This document shows, piece by piece, positions 14,442-23,289 of a stretch of DNA of 24,245 nt. The notes under the pieces are model-generated. The model searched no databases. It was not told the DNA's origin and was given only the letters and a program-made list of their open reading frames with translations. Origin of the DNA: Flavobacteriales bacterium UBA1995 (lineage in GTDB: Bacteria; Bacteroidota; Bacteroidia; Flavobacteriales_D; Sanyastnellaceae); assembly GCA_002336475.1 (NCBI GenBank), contig DDCX01000025.1, positions 1-24,245 of the forward strand, read 5' to 3'. The position numbers were made by a program, and so were the translations under genes. Within the stretch, counting starts at the first letter, position 1; each line of letters starts with the position of its first letter.

Positions 14442-15890
14442 ATGAGCGCCTCAGAGGAAAACCCGCTACTGGACGAATTCACCCGCAAGGAATACGAATT
14501 CGGATTCACCACGGATATAGCCGCCGACAAGTTGGAACCCGGCTTGAATGAAGGCGTCATCCGATTGATCAGCTCCAAGAAGAACGAGCCGGAATGGATG
14601 CTCCAATGGAGGCTCGAAGCCTTTCGCATTTGGCAAACGATGGAGGAGCCCGATTGGGCGCACGTGAACTACGAGAAGCCGGACTACCAGGCCATCAGCT
14701 ACTACAGCGCGCCGAAGTCCAAGGTCCCCTTGGGTTCTCTCGATGAGGTCGACCCTGAAATGAGGGCCACCATGGACAAGCTGGGAATCTCCATGGAAGA
14801 ACAAAAGCGCTTGTCAGGAGTGGCTGTTGACTTTGTAATGGACAGCGTATCCGTGGCCACCTCTTTCAAAGACAAGCTGGCTGATTTAGGCATCATTTTC
14901 TGCTCTATGAGCGAAGCCATTCAGGAACATCCAGAACTTGTCCGAAAGCACATCGGCTCCGTCGTCCCTGTCAAAGACAACTTCTTTTCTGCATTGAACT
15001 CTGCGGTCTTTACCGATGGTTCATTCTGCTACATCCCCAAAGGGTCCAAGTGCCCCATGGAATTGTCCACCTACTTCCGCATCAACGAAGCGGGTACAGG
15101 ACAGTTTGAGCGGACCTTACTGATCGCAGAAGAAGGCAGCTACGTCAGCTACCTCGAAGGGTGCACCGCACCGCAGCGCGACGAAAACCAATTGCACGCT
15201 GCTGTCGTTGAGCTCATCGCTAAAGACGATGCTGAAATCAAGTACAGCACCGTCCAGAATTGGTACCCCGGCGACGCAGAGGGCAAGGGAGGCGTGTTCA
15301 ATTTTGTCACCAAACGCGGCATCTGTGAAGCGCGGGCAAAAATCAGCTGGACCCAAGTAGAAACTGGTTCTGCAGTGACCTGGAAATATCCAAGTTGCAT
15401 CCTCAAAGGAGATGGCAGCATCGGAGAGTTCTACTCCGTCGCCGTCACCAACAACGCCCAACAAGCGGACACCGGCACCAAAATGATCCACTTGGGTGCC
15501 AACACCCATTCGACCATCATTTCCAAAGGCATTTCCGCTGGAAACAGCCAAAACAGCTACCGTGGTCTGGTCCAGATCGGACCCCGTGCGCGCCATGCCC
15601 GGAACTTCTCGCAGTGCGACTCTCTGCTGATGACGGATACCAGCGGAGCGCACACCTTTCCGTACATCGAGACGAAAAACCCTACGGCCCACGTAGAACA
15701 CGAGGCCACAACGTCCCGCATCGGAGAAGACCAAATTTTCTACTGCCTCCAACGCGGCCTCACCGAAGAACAAGCCATAGGCCTGATCGTCAACGGTTAC
15801 GCCAAAGAGGTCCTCAACAAGCTCCCCATGGAATTCGCTGTGGAGGCGCGCAAATTGCTCACCATCTCCCTCGAGGGCAGCGTTGGCTGA
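14442..15890 (+). CDS. sufB: Fe-S cluster scaffold subunit SufB
   Basis: The 482-residue product is the SufB scaffold of the SufBC2D complex, on which nascent clusters are built. Family hallmarks are [12 protein letters not shown] near the N-terminus, [43 protein letters not shown], and the conserved core [13 protein letters not shown] with Cys392, which corresponds by position to the catalytic Cys of E. coli SufB. The C-terminal helix ([20 protein letters not shown]) contacts SufC in known structures. The ATG at 14442 was chosen because the frame upstream of it runs back through sufA. It lies 16 bp after sufA and 19 bp before sufC. Confidence 0.97.
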   Translation: MSASEENPLLDEFTRKEYEFGFTTDIAADKLEPGLNEGVIRLISSKKNEPEWMLQWRLEAFRIWQTMEEPDWAHVNYEKPDYQAISYYSAPKSKVPLGSLDEVDPEMRATMDKLGISMEEQKRLSGVAVDFVMDSVSVATSFKDKLADLGIIFCSMSEAIQEHPELVRKHIGSVVPVKDNFFSALNSAVFTDGSFCYIPKGSKCPMELSTYFRINEAGTGQFERTLLIAEEGSYVSYLEGCTAPQRDENQLHAAVVELIAKDDAEIKYSTVQNWYPGDAEGKGGVFNFVTKRGICEARAKISWTQVETGSAVTWKYPSCILKGDGSIGEFYSVAVTNNAQQADTGTKMIHLGANTHSTIISKGISAGNSQNSYRGLVQIGPRARHARNFSQCDSLLMTDTSGAHTFPYIETKNPTAHVEHEATTSRIGEDQIFYCLQRGLTEEQAIGLIVNGYAKEVLNKLPMEFAVEARKLLTISLEGSVG

Positions 15891-15909
15891 TCTCACATTC
15901 CGATCCAAT

Positions 15910-16671
15910 ATGCTCAAGATCGACAACCTCCACGCCCGCATCGGCGATACGGAAATCCTCAAAGGGCTCAGCCTTGAACTGGGCGCCGGAGAAGTGCACG
16001 CCATCATGGGCCCCAACGGCTCAGGAAAAAGCACCCTTGCTAGCATTCTCGCAGGCCGGGAAGACTATGAGGTTACGCAGGGCAGCATCTCGTTTGACGG
16101 GGTCGACCTCCTCGAACTTGACGCTACTGAACGCGCCGTTGCAGGCATTTTCTTGGCCTTTCAATACCCGGTTGAAATTCCCGGGGTCTCCAACATCAAC
16201 TTCTTGAGGACCGCTTTGAATAGCATCCGTGAGCAACGCGCAGAGGAGCCCCTATCGGGAAAGGACTTTCTCGCCAAAGTCAAAGCATGTGCTCAACTCG
16301 TAGAATTGGACGGCAAGCTGCGCGACCGCTCAGTGAATGAAGGCTTTAGTGGTGGCGAAAAGAAGCGCAATGAAGTGTTTCAAATGGCCATGCTCGAGCC
16401 CAAGCTCGCCGTGCTCGACGAAACCGACAGCGGCCTGGACATCGATGCCCTGCGCATTGTCGCTCACGGTGTGAACAGCATGCGCGGCGCTGACCGCAGC
16501 TTTTTGGTGATCACCCACTACCAGCGGCTTTTGGACCACATCGTTCCCGATTTCGTGCACGTCCTGGCCGGTGGACGCATTGTGCACAGTGGCGGCAAAG
16601 AGCTCGCACTCGAACTCGAAGAAAAAGGGTACGACTGGATTGTAGACGCCGAAGCCGCAGAACAGGCATGA
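15910..16671 (+). CDS. sufC: Fe-S assembly ATPase SufC
   Basis: This 253-residue ABC-type ATPase has no membrane domain; its dimerisation on SufB-SufD drives opening of the scaffold. It has Walker A GPNGSGKST, the Q-loop region FLAFQYPVEIPGVSN, the ABC signature SGGEKKRNEVFQMAML, Walker B LAVLDETDSGLDID, and the switch His in VITHYQRLLDH. These extended motifs are SufC-specific compared with transporter ATPases. The ATG at 15910 is preferred over an in-frame TTG at 15883 inside the end of sufB, since the fold starts at MLKIDNL. Its stop overlaps the sufD start (ATGA). Confidence 0.97.
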   Translation: MLKIDNLHARIGDTEILKGLSLELGAGEVHAIMGPNGSGKSTLASILAGREDYEVTQGSISFDGVDLLELDATERAVAGIFLAFQYPVEIPGVSNINFLRTALNSIREQRAEEPLSGKDFLAKVKACAQLVELDGKLRDRSVNEGFSGGEKKRNEVFQMAMLEPKLAVLDETDSGLDIDALRIVAHGVNSMRGADRSFLVITHYQRLLDHIVPDFVHVLAGGRIVHSGGKELALELEEKGYDWIVDAEAAEQA

Positions 16672-17945
16672 ACGAAGTGGCCACCCCCACACAACACGCC
16701 GCCCTCGCAGCACGTGTTTCCGAAGCCTGCGCAGCGGCGGGCTTGGTCGGTGAGCCCCAGGCAGAAGCTTTGGAGGCTCTTGAAGCCCTCGATTACCCCA
16801 CTACGCGACAGGAGCGGTGGAAGTACACCCGCGCAGCCAGACTACTCAAAGTCACCCCTACGGCGTCCGCACCTCTTCAGGCTCCTCCCGTGGTCGTCGA
16901 AAGCCTCGATGCTTTGCGCTTCACCTTTGTGGCAGGCCAACACATCAGTGGAGAGACCCTCGACGAAGGCGCAGAAGGCTGCTTTGTAGGCCCCGTCTCC
17001 GTGGCTTTAGAGCGCTACCCAGAGCGGCTGAAAGCATGGAGCAACTCTGCATTTGCAACCCAGGAGTGGTTTGCAGCCTTGCAAGCTTCGGCACCCCAAG
17101 ACGGCGTGTGCATTTTGGTGCCCGCTGGCCACAAGTTGCAACGTCCTGTTTTGGCCCACCACCACATGCCCGATGGGGCGCACGTTGCCCAGCCCCGGCA
17201 CCTTGTGCACATTGGTGACCATGCCTCTGCCGAAGCTGTCCTTTGGTCAGACAACACCTCCCATGCAGAGGGTATGATGAACGCCGCCATCACCGCTTCA
17301 GTGGGGAATGGCGCCTCCCTTTCATTGGAAATCATCCAAGACGAACCGGGCACGGTCCACCACATGGGCCACCACCACTTCACGCAAGGATCAAACAGCA
17401 ACCTCACGGTGCGCACGGCTACAGCTTGTGCCCATTGGTTGCGCAACGACCTGCACATCTTGCAAGACGGCACACATGCCGACAGCACATTTCACGGGTG
17501 TTACCTGCCCAATGGTGATCAATTCGTAGACCACCATACGCGGATCGACCACGCCCACCCCGACGGACAGTCCAACGAGCTCTACAAAGGGTTGGCGGCT
17601 GACAAGTCCACAGCTGTATTCAACGGTAAAATCATGGTCCACAAGGATGCACAGCGCATCGAGGCCTACCAGAGCAACCGCAACCTCCTTTTGGGCGAAC
17701 AAGCGGCGATGTACGCCAAGCCTGAGTTGGAAATTTATGCCGATGATGTGCGTTGCAGCCACGGGTGTACCACTGGTCAGTTTGACAAGGAAGCCTTGTT
17801 TTATTTAAGGTCACGGGGCATGACAGAAACTGCGGCAAACAACCTTCTGGTGCAGGCCTTCCTGGCGGAAGTCCTCGACGGATTTCGTCCCGAAATCCGA
17901 GACCACGTGCACTCCGTTTTTGCGCGGCGTCTCGGCTGGATCTGA
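16668..17945 (+). CDS. sufD: Fe-S cluster scaffold subunit SufD
   Basis: The 425-residue product pairs with SufB in the SufBC2D scaffold. An N-terminal helical part (residues 1-75, with RQERWKYTRAARLLK) precedes a beta-helix core. The C-terminal signature DVRCSHGCTTGQFDKEALFYLRSRG is present, with His365 at the position of the catalytic His of E. coli SufD. The segment HHTRIDHAHPDGQSNELYKG is also typical of SufD. It is translationally coupled at both ends: ATGA with sufC, and TGATG with the following methyltransferase gene. Confidence 0.96.
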   Translation: MNEVATPTQHAALAARVSEACAAAGLVGEPQAEALEALEALDYPTTRQERWKYTRAARLLKVTPTASAPLQAPPVVVESLDALRFTFVAGQHISGETLDEGAEGCFVGPVSVALERYPERLKAWSNSAFATQEWFAALQASAPQDGVCILVPAGHKLQRPVLAHHHMPDGAHVAQPRHLVHIGDHASAEAVLWSDNTSHAEGMMNAAITASVGNGASLSLEIIQDEPGTVHHMGHHHFTQGSNSNLTVRTATACAHWLRNDLHILQDGTHADSTFHGCYLPNGDQFVDHHTRIDHAHPDGQSNELYKGLAADKSTAVFNGKIMVHKDAQRIEAYQSNRNLLLGEQAAMYAKPELEIYADDVRCSHGCTTGQFDKEALFYLRSRGMTETAANNLLVQAFLAEVLDGFRPEIRDHVHSVFARRLGWI

Positions 17946-18688
17946 TGGAACCCCTGCGTTTGGACCGTCTGCTTGTTGAGCGTGGCCTCGCGGCCAGCCG
18001 GCCCCGCGCGGAGTGGTTGATCGCAGAACACGGTGTCAAAGTCAACGGAACCATTGTCCACAAACCGGGGAAGAAAGTCCCTGCCGACGCGGTCCTCGAG
18101 CCTTTGGGAGAAGAGCTCCCCTGGGTGTCTAGAGGAGCCCCCAACCTCATTGCTGCACTCGATCAATTTGACCTGGATCCCAGCGGCCGCAACATCCTCG
18201 ATTTAGGGGCGTCTACCGGCGGTTTTACCGAGGTGTGTCTGCACCGGAATGCAGCGCATGTTCACGCGGTCGATGTGGGCAGTGGGCAGCTCTCAAACAA
18301 CCTTAAGTCAGACCCGCGTGTCAAGAATCTAGAACAATTGAACCTCAAAGACTTGAGGCGTGAACACCTCGACCCGACACCCAACACCGTCGTCATTGAC
18401 CTGTCGTTCATTTCCCTGTCCCATGTCTGGCCGCGTCTCACACAGTGGGTCAGTCCTCAAGGTTGGGGGGTCGCATTGGTCAAGCCCCAATTCGAGGTCG
18501 GTCAAAAACACCTTGGGCGCAACGGCATCGTTCGCGACGACAAAATCCGGAACAAAGCACTTCTACGCTGCATTGCCGAGGCCGAGGCCGAAGGGTTCAC
18601 ATGCACAGCGCCCATTGATTCTCCCATAGAAGGCGCCAGCGGCAATCGTGAATTCCTGTTGCACTTCTCGTGGGGACAGGCCGGCTGA
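17945..18688 (+). CDS. tlyA: TlyA-family rRNA 2'-O-methyltransferase (S4 + FtsJ-like)
   Basis: The 247-residue product has an N-terminal S4 RNA-binding domain (RLDRLLVERGLAASRPRAEW, residues 5-24) and a SAM-dependent methyltransferase domain with motif I NILDLGASTGGFTEV (83-97). VSRGAPNL at 61-68 is typical of TlyA. Later motifs are VIDLSFISL and VKPQFEVG. Known TlyA proteins methylate the 2'-OH of rRNA cytidines; the old name 'hemolysin' is misleading. Its placement is the unusual point: its ATG overlaps the sufD stop (TGATG), and sufS follows 28 bp later, so it lies within the suf operon. Whether this reflects function or convenience is unknown. Confidence 0.92.
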   Translation: MEPLRLDRLLVERGLAASRPRAEWLIAEHGVKVNGTIVHKPGKKVPADAVLEPLGEELPWVSRGAPNLIAALDQFDLDPSGRNILDLGASTGGFTEVCLHRNAAHVHAVDVGSGQLSNNLKSDPRVKNLEQLNLKDLRREHLDPTPNTVVIDLSFISLSHVWPRLTQWVSPQGWGVALVKPQFEVGQKHLGRNGIVRDDKIRNKALLRCIAEAEAEGFTCTAPIDSPIEGASGNREFLLHFSWGQAG

Positions 18689-18716
18689 ACCTTTACTTCG
18701 TACAGCGGTTCCCCAA

Positions 18717-19952
18717 ATGATGGCCACGACTTCTCTGCCCGAACGCATTCGACGTGATTTCCCTGTGCTCCAACGTGAGGTGCACGGAAAGCCCCTGGTC
18801 TATTTAGACAGCGCAGCAAGCGCCCAAAAACCGTTGGCTGTCATAGAAGGGCAACGTGAATACCTGTCAAACTACCACGCCAACATCCACCGCGGCGCCC
18901 ACCATTTGGCACAACTGGCCACCGAAGCCTATGAAGGCGCGCGCACCAACCTTGCCAACCACATTGGCGCCTCAGGCACGGAAGAAATCATTTTCACTTC
19001 CGGATCTACTGACGCCATCAACCTCGTCGCACAATCCTGGGGACGCCACAACCTTTCGAAAGGCGACGTAGTCCTGGTGACCCAGATGGAACACCACGCC
19101 AACATCGTCCCTTGGCAAATGGCTTGTGAAGCCCATGGGGCACGCGTAGAACCCGTCAACGTTCACGCAGACGGCACCCTCGACCTCGAGGACTTCCATG
19201 CCTGTCTCGAAACGCACCAGCCCAAACTGGTGGCCATGGTGCACGCATCGAACACATTGGGGACCATCAACCCCATCTCCGACCTGTGCCGTGCTGCTGC
19301 GGATGCAGGTGCACTGACATTGGTAGACGGCTCCCAAGCTTTGCCCCATATGTCCATTGACGTCGCGCACCTCGGCTGCGATTTTTATGTGGCCACTGCG
19401 CACAAGGCATATGGTCCCACAGGGATCGGGTTCCTCTGGGGCAAAAAAGAACACCTAGAAGCCATGCCGCCCTGGCGTGGAGGAGGAGAAATGATCCAAC
19501 GGGTGTCTTTTGCCGGGACCACCTACAACAGCCTGCCGCACAAGTTTGAAGCTGGAACACCCCACATTTCTGGAGGCATTGCATTTGGCATAGCCCTGGA
19601 TTGGATGAAGGGCATCGGAATGGACGAGATCGCGGCTCACGAAGCTGATCTTGTAGCCCATGCCCACAGTGCCCTAGGCACCGTCAAAGGCGTGCGCATC
19701 ATCGGTACAGCGCCCCACAAGGTTGGGGTCGTTTCGCTGGTCGCAAAGGGCATTCACCCCTATGACATGGGCACCTTGCTCGATGGGCAAGGCATCGCTG
19801 TCCGCACCGGACACCACTGCACAGAGCCGTTGATGGACCATTTGGGACTCGAGTCTGGCACCCTGCGCATGTCCTTTGCGGCATACACCACCACCCGCGA
19901 AATCGACGTGGCTGTGGCCGGCCTTGAAAGGGCCTTGGCCATGCTCCGTTGA
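18717..19952 (+). CDS. sufS: Cysteine desulfurase SufS (class II)
   Basis: This 411-residue PLP enzyme takes sulfur from L-cysteine, forms a persulfide and passes it to SufE. Visible features are the N-terminal YLDSAASAQKP, HRGAHHLA, FTSGSTDAIN, QMEHHANIVPW, the PLP Lys230 in TAHKAYGPTGIGFLWG, and Cys368 in RTGHHCTEPLM. The short Cys loop and the RTGHHC form mark class II (SufS) rather than IscS. The start is ATGATG at 18717; an open frame further upstream overlaps the methyltransferase gene and is not conserved. It follows the tlyA-type gene by 28 bp and precedes sufE by 17 bp. Confidence 0.96.
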   Translation: MMATTSLPERIRRDFPVLQREVHGKPLVYLDSAASAQKPLAVIEGQREYLSNYHANIHRGAHHLAQLATEAYEGARTNLANHIGASGTEEIIFTSGSTDAINLVAQSWGRHNLSKGDVVLVTQMEHHANIVPWQMACEAHGARVEPVNVHADGTLDLEDFHACLETHQPKLVAMVHASNTLGTINPISDLCRAAADAGALTLVDGSQALPHMSIDVAHLGCDFYVATAHKAYGPTGIGFLWGKKEHLEAMPPWRGGGEMIQRVSFAGTTYNSLPHKFEAGTPHISGGIAFGIALDWMKGIGMDEIAAHEADLVAHAHSALGTVKGVRIIGTAPHKVGVVSLVAKGIHPYDMGTLLDGQGIAVRTGHHCTEPLMDHLGLESGTLRMSFAAYTTTREIDVAVAGLERALAMLR

Positions 19953-19969
19953 ACCCCAACCGCTACCCT

Positions 19970-20410
19970 ATGGCTTCCAACCATCCCCTCATCGAATCGC
20001 GCCAGCAAGAAGTCATTGAAGACTTTTCTGTCTTTGACGATTGGATGGACAAATACGAACACCTCATCGATTTGGGAAAGGACGTGCCCGTCATCGACGA
20101 TGCCCGCAAAACAGAGGAGCACCTGATCAAGGGTTGCCAGTCCCGGGTATGGTTGGCTGCAGACGTGGCCGATGATGGAGGTGTGATTTTTACGGCCGAT
20201 AGCGACGCCATCATCACCAAAGGCCTCGTCGGCCTGATGGTTCGCGTCTTGTCCGATGCACCTGCGCAGGCCATTGCCGAGGCCAACCTGCACTTCCTCG
20301 ACGCCATTGGCTTGCACCAACACCTCTCCCCAACACGGTCCAATGGACTGGCCAGCATGGTCCAGCAAATGCGGCTTTATGCTGCCGCCCTTGCCGCCCG
20401 ACAATCTTAA
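19970..20410 (+). CDS. sufE: Sulfur acceptor SufE
   Basis: The 146-residue protein accepts persulfide sulfur from SufS and hands it to SufB. The conserved active-site Cys56 is in LIKGCQSRVWL. Other family patterns are FDDWMDKYEHLIDLGK, ITKGLVGLMVRVLSD and a C-terminal LSPTRSNGLASMVQQM. An in-frame TTG upstream (19949) would overlap the sufS stop; the ATG at 19970 is preferred because it starts just before the conserved helix. It directly follows its functional partner sufS. Confidence 0.95.
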   Translation: MASNHPLIESRQQEVIEDFSVFDDWMDKYEHLIDLGKDVPVIDDARKTEEHLIKGCQSRVWLAADVADDGGVIFTADSDAIITKGLVGLMVRVLSDAPAQAIAEANLHFLDAIGLHQHLSPTRSNGLASMVQQMRLYAAALAARQS

Positions 20411-20419
20411 CTTCACACC

Positions 20420-20731
20420 ATGCCCACCCAGCAAGACGTCATCACGGTCCTCAAGACCATTTTCGACCCCGAAATTCCTGTAGACATCTACGAGCTTGGC
20501 TTGATCTATGAAGTCAAGTTTTCAGATGCAGAGGGAGGTCAAAAGGTGGACATCCAAATGACCTTAACGTCGCCGAATTGTCCAGTAGCAGAGTCACTTC
20601 CGGCCGATGTCAAAGAAAAAGTGGCCTCCATGGACGGCGTAGCTGACGCCGATGTCGAGATCGTCTTTGAGCCCGCATGGACGCAAGACATGATGAGCGA
20701 AGAAGCCAAACTCGAACTTGGATTTTTGTAA
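20420..20731 (+). CDS. sufT: SUF-associated DUF59/MIP18 protein (SufT-like)
   Basis: The 103-residue product is a single DUF59 domain with FDPEIPVDIYELGLIY at 15-30 and TLTSPNCPVAESLP (48-61), the latter containing the conserved Cys54. It ends with FEPAWTQDMMSEEAKLELG. In SUF operons of Gram-positives and Bacteroidota such proteins (SufT, SUF_assoc) assist maturation of Fe-S proteins; the exact step is debated. It starts 9 bp after sufE, and its TAA stop shares one base with the dxr ATG (TAATG). A PaaD-like role is an alternative by family, but the location in the suf operon argues for Fe-S assembly. Confidence 0.9.
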   Translation: MPTQQDVITVLKTIFDPEIPVDIYELGLIYEVKFSDAEGGQKVDIQMTLTSPNCPVAESLPADVKEKVASMDGVADADVEIVFEPAWTQDMMSEEAKLELGFL

Positions 20732-21927
20732 TGGAATCGGTACCCCACAGCGACACGTTCGATCCCGGTGAAGGCCGTGGAATCGCCATTTTGGGGTCCA
20801 CGGGCTCCATTGGCACACAAGCGCTCGATGTCGTTCGCGCCCAGCCGGGCCGGTTCCGTGTCGAAGTGTTGACCGCGGGTCGAAACGCCGATCTGCTCAT
20901 CGCCCAAGCCCTCGAGTTTAAGCCCAATGCCGTGGCCATCGCTGACGCGTCGCAAGGCCAAAAAGTGCGCGACGCCCTGTGGGAGCATGACATCAAGGCC
21001 TACTCCGGCCAAGACGCCATCGCACAACTTGTCGAGATGGATGGCATTGACATCGTGCTCACAGCGCTGGTCGGTTTTGCCGGGCTCAGACCTACGATGA
21101 ATGCCATCGCAGCAGGCAAACACATTGCACTCGCCAACAAAGAAACCCTGGTGGTTGCAGGAGGGCCCGTCATGGAAGCCGCCCGCCAAAAAGGGGTGGA
21201 CATCCTGCCCGTTGACAGCGAACACAGCGCCATTTTTCAGTGTCTGGCGGGTGAGTTTCACAACCCCATCGAGAAGCTCATTCTTACGGCATCAGGCGGT
21301 CCTTTTCGGGGCCGCAACAGGGATGAGCTCGCCACGGTGACCAGGGAACAAGCCTTGAAACATCCGAATTGGGACATGGGTGCCAAAATCACCATCGACT
21401 CCGCTTCGCTCATGAACAAGGGGTTAGAAGTGATCGAGGCACGCTGGCTGTTCGACATTCCCGCAGAACGCATTGAAGTTGTCGTTCACCCCCAAAGCAT
21501 CGTGCACAGTGGTGTGCAATTCGAAGACGGCAGCATCAAGGTTCAAATGGGATTGCCCGACATGAAACTGCCCATTCAATACGCACTGGGCTATCCACAA
21601 CGTCTGGCCAATTCCTTTCCGCGTTTCAGTTTTACGGATTACCCCAGCCTTTCGTTCGAGCAGCCGGACCTCACAACGTTTAGAAACCTCCAGCTGGCCT
21701 ATGATGCGCTCGCAGCAGGTGGCAGCGCACCATGCGTGCTCAACGCCGCCAACGAAATTGCAGTAGCAGCCTTCTTGCAAGGCGAGGTTGGCTTTCTAGA
21801 AATGAGCGATGTAGTCGAACACGCCCTGAGCTCGGTAGAGCATGTCGCACAACCGGACCTCGAAGCACTCTTTGGCCTCGACACATTGGCAAGGGAGGCC
21901 GCGCGCAGCCGGGTCAGACCGTCATAA
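20731..21927 (+). CDS. dxr: 1-deoxy-D-xylulose 5-phosphate reductoisomerase
   Basis: This 398-residue enzyme converts DXP to MEP with NADPH, the first committed step of the MEP isoprenoid pathway. Motifs are the NADPH site AILGSTGSIGTQALDV (19-34), ALANKETLVVAGG, the metal site PVDSEHSAIFQ, ILTASGGPFRG, HPNWDMGAKITIDSASLMNK, and PQSIVHSGVQFEDGSIK. The start is ATG 20731, sharing a base with the stop of the DUF59 gene; the N-terminal ten residues are not conserved. It is the last gene of the suf operon. Its last 14 bp overlap the 3' end of the convergent frr gene, and no intrinsic terminator is seen there. Confidence 0.97.
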   Translation: MESVPHSDTFDPGEGRGIAILGSTGSIGTQALDVVRAQPGRFRVEVLTAGRNADLLIAQALEFKPNAVAIADASQGQKVRDALWEHDIKAYSGQDAIAQLVEMDGIDIVLTALVGFAGLRPTMNAIAAGKHIALANKETLVVAGGPVMEAARQKGVDILPVDSEHSAIFQCLAGEFHNPIEKLILTASGGPFRGRNRDELATVTREQALKHPNWDMGAKITIDSASLMNKGLEVIEARWLFDIPAERIEVVVHPQSIVHSGVQFEDGSIKVQMGLPDMKLPIQYALGYPQRLANSFPRFSFTDYPSLSFEQPDLTTFRNLQLAYDALAAGGSAPCVLNAANEIAVAAFLQGEVGFLEMSDVVEHALSSVEHVAQPDLEALFGLDTLAREAARSRVRPS

Positions 21928-22477
21928 TGTCTGCTTCCTTCGAAGAGATGCGGGTATCCACCTGTTTCACGTAGTCGTCCGTCAGGGCCTGAACGTTGGA
22001 CTCTCCAGCTTTGATGGCATCTTCACTCGCTCCATCGTCCTTGGTGGCCTTAATGGCATCGTTGGCGTCCTTACGGGCGTTGCGAATCGACACCTTCGCA
22101 TTCTCTCCAACGCTTTTGGCCTGCTTGGCCAATTCCCTTCGGCGCTCCTCTGTCAACATGGGCACCGAAATGATCAGCACCTCGCCATTGTTCATGGGGT
22201 TCAGCCCCAGGTTTGCATTGGTAATGGCTGAAGCAATGGGGTCCAACATCGCCTTTTCATAGGCCTGTACCGTCAAAGTCCGAGGGTCTGTGGTCGATAC
22301 ATTGCCCACTTGGTTCAGTGGTGTCAGCGAACCGTAGTAGTCCACCTTCACACTTTCCAACATACTGGGATGTGCCTTTCCCGCGCGGATCTTGCGCAGT
22401 TCCACGTCCAAGCGGTCCATGGCCTTTTGCATGTCTTCTTTCGCCGAATCAAAGGCGAGGTCAATCATTTCACTCAT
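21914..22477 (-). CDS. frr: Ribosome recycling factor
   Basis: The 187-residue protein splits post-termination ribosomes with EF-G. The domain I/II pattern is clear: a central ELRKIRAGKAHPSMLESVKV, YYGSLTPLNQVGNVS, and TEERRRELAKQAK in the long C-terminal helix. Length matches the family norm of about 185. It lies 10 bp downstream of pyrH, the usual bacterial order, and is probably cotranscribed. Its 3' end overlaps dxr by 14 bp in convergent orientation. Confidence 0.97.
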   Translation of the reverse strand: MSEMIDLAFDSAKEDMQKAMDRLDVELRKIRAGKAHPSMLESVKVDYYGSLTPLNQVGNVSTTDPRTLTVQAYEKAMLDPIASAITNANLGLNPMNNGEVLIISVPMLTEERRRELAKQAKSVGENAKVSIRNARKDANDAIKATKDDGASEDAIKAGESNVQALTDDYVKQVDTRISSKEADIMTV

Positions 22478-22487
22478 GAGAATTCTT

Positions 22488-23195
22488 TCAGACAGTTACA
22501 ATGGTACCGACCTCCTCTCCTTGCACGATGCGCGAAAGGTTCCCGGCCTGATTGATGTCAAATACGATGATGGGAAGCTTGTTCTCATTACACAACGTGA
22601 ACGCCGTCATGTCCATCACCTTCAATCCACGCTTAAACACCTCATCAAAGGTCAGTGAACTGAAACGCTCCGCCTCTGGGTCCTTCTCTGGGTCCGCCGT
22701 GTAAATGCCATCTACCCGCGTTCCCTTCAAAATCACGTCGGCTTCAATTTCAATGGCCCGCAATGATGCGGCACTGTCCGTGGTGAAAAAAGGATTGCCA
22801 GTACCCGCGCCAAAAATGACGACCCGGCCCTTTTCCAGGTGCCGCATGGCCCTTCTTCGGATGACCGGCTCAGCAATCGCCTTCATCTCAATGGCACTTT
22901 GCAAACGGGTGTCCACACCGATAAACTCCAGGGCACTTTGCAAGGCCATGGCATTGATCATCGTCGCCAACATGCCCATGTAATCCCCTTGTGTGCGCTC
23001 CATTCCACCCTCGGCAGCCTGAACGCCCCTAAAAATGTTGCCACCTCCAATGACAATCGCACACTCTATCCCCTGCTTTACAAGGGCCTCAACTTCACGT
23101 GCATACAACGCAAGTTGCTGGTTGTCAATGCCAAATTGCTTCTCACCCATCAGGGCTTCACCACTCAGCTTCAGGAGGACGCGACGGTATTTCAT
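22488..23195 (-). CDS. pyrH: UMP kinase
   Basis: The 235-residue hexameric bacterial UMP kinase of the amino acid kinase fold phosphorylates UMP to UDP. It shows [11 protein letters not shown] at 7-17, [11 protein letters not shown], the [16 protein letters not shown] segment, [16 protein letters not shown] and the Asp-rich [18 protein letters not shown]. It lies between tsf and frr as in many bacteria. An intrinsic terminator sits in the 94-bp gap upstream, so expression depends on read-through or on an unseen own promoter. Confidence 0.97.
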   Translation of the reverse strand: MKYRRVLLKLSGEALMGEKQFGIDNQQLALYAREVEALVKQGIECAIVIGGGNIFRGVQAAEGGMERTQGDYMGMLATMINAMALQSALEFIGVDTRLQSAIEMKAIAEPVIRRRAMRHLEKGRVVIFGAGTGNPFFTTDSAASLRAIEIEADVILKGTRVDGIYTADPEKDPEAERFSSLTFDEVFKRGLKVMDMTAFTLCNENKLPIIVFDINQAGNLSRIVQGEEVGTIVTV

Positions 23196-23231
23196 CGAGG
23201 GTCAATATCCGACGATTCCACGGCACACCCC

Positions 23232-23266
23232 AAAAGAAAACGGGCCACCCTTTCGAGCAGCCCGTT
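23232..23266 (-). terminator. Intrinsic terminator after tsf
   Basis: On the minus strand, AACGGGC and GCCCGTT form a 7-bp perfect stem around a 14-nt loop (23239-23266), followed by TTCTTTT (with the stem's last two T, TTTTCTTTT). It lies 23 bp past the tsf stop and 36 bp before pyrH, so it would end rpsB-tsf transcripts or reduce read-through into pyrH-frr. Confidence 0.75.
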
Positions 23267-23289
23267 CCAACGTTTGATTTGTCTGGCCT

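Noticed and set aside
15117..16046. Long minus-strand open frame opposite sufB/sufC
   Set aside because: It is fully antisense to well-conserved suf genes, has no recognisable domain, and long shadow frames are expected from the codon bias of this GC-rich DNA. The same reasoning removes the frames opposite pyrC (6578-7324), sufA-sufB, uvrC and sufS.
17945..18688. Hemolysin function for the TlyA-type gene
   Set aside because: The S4 plus SAM-binding FtsJ-like architecture is that of an rRNA methyltransferase; the hemolysin name is historical.
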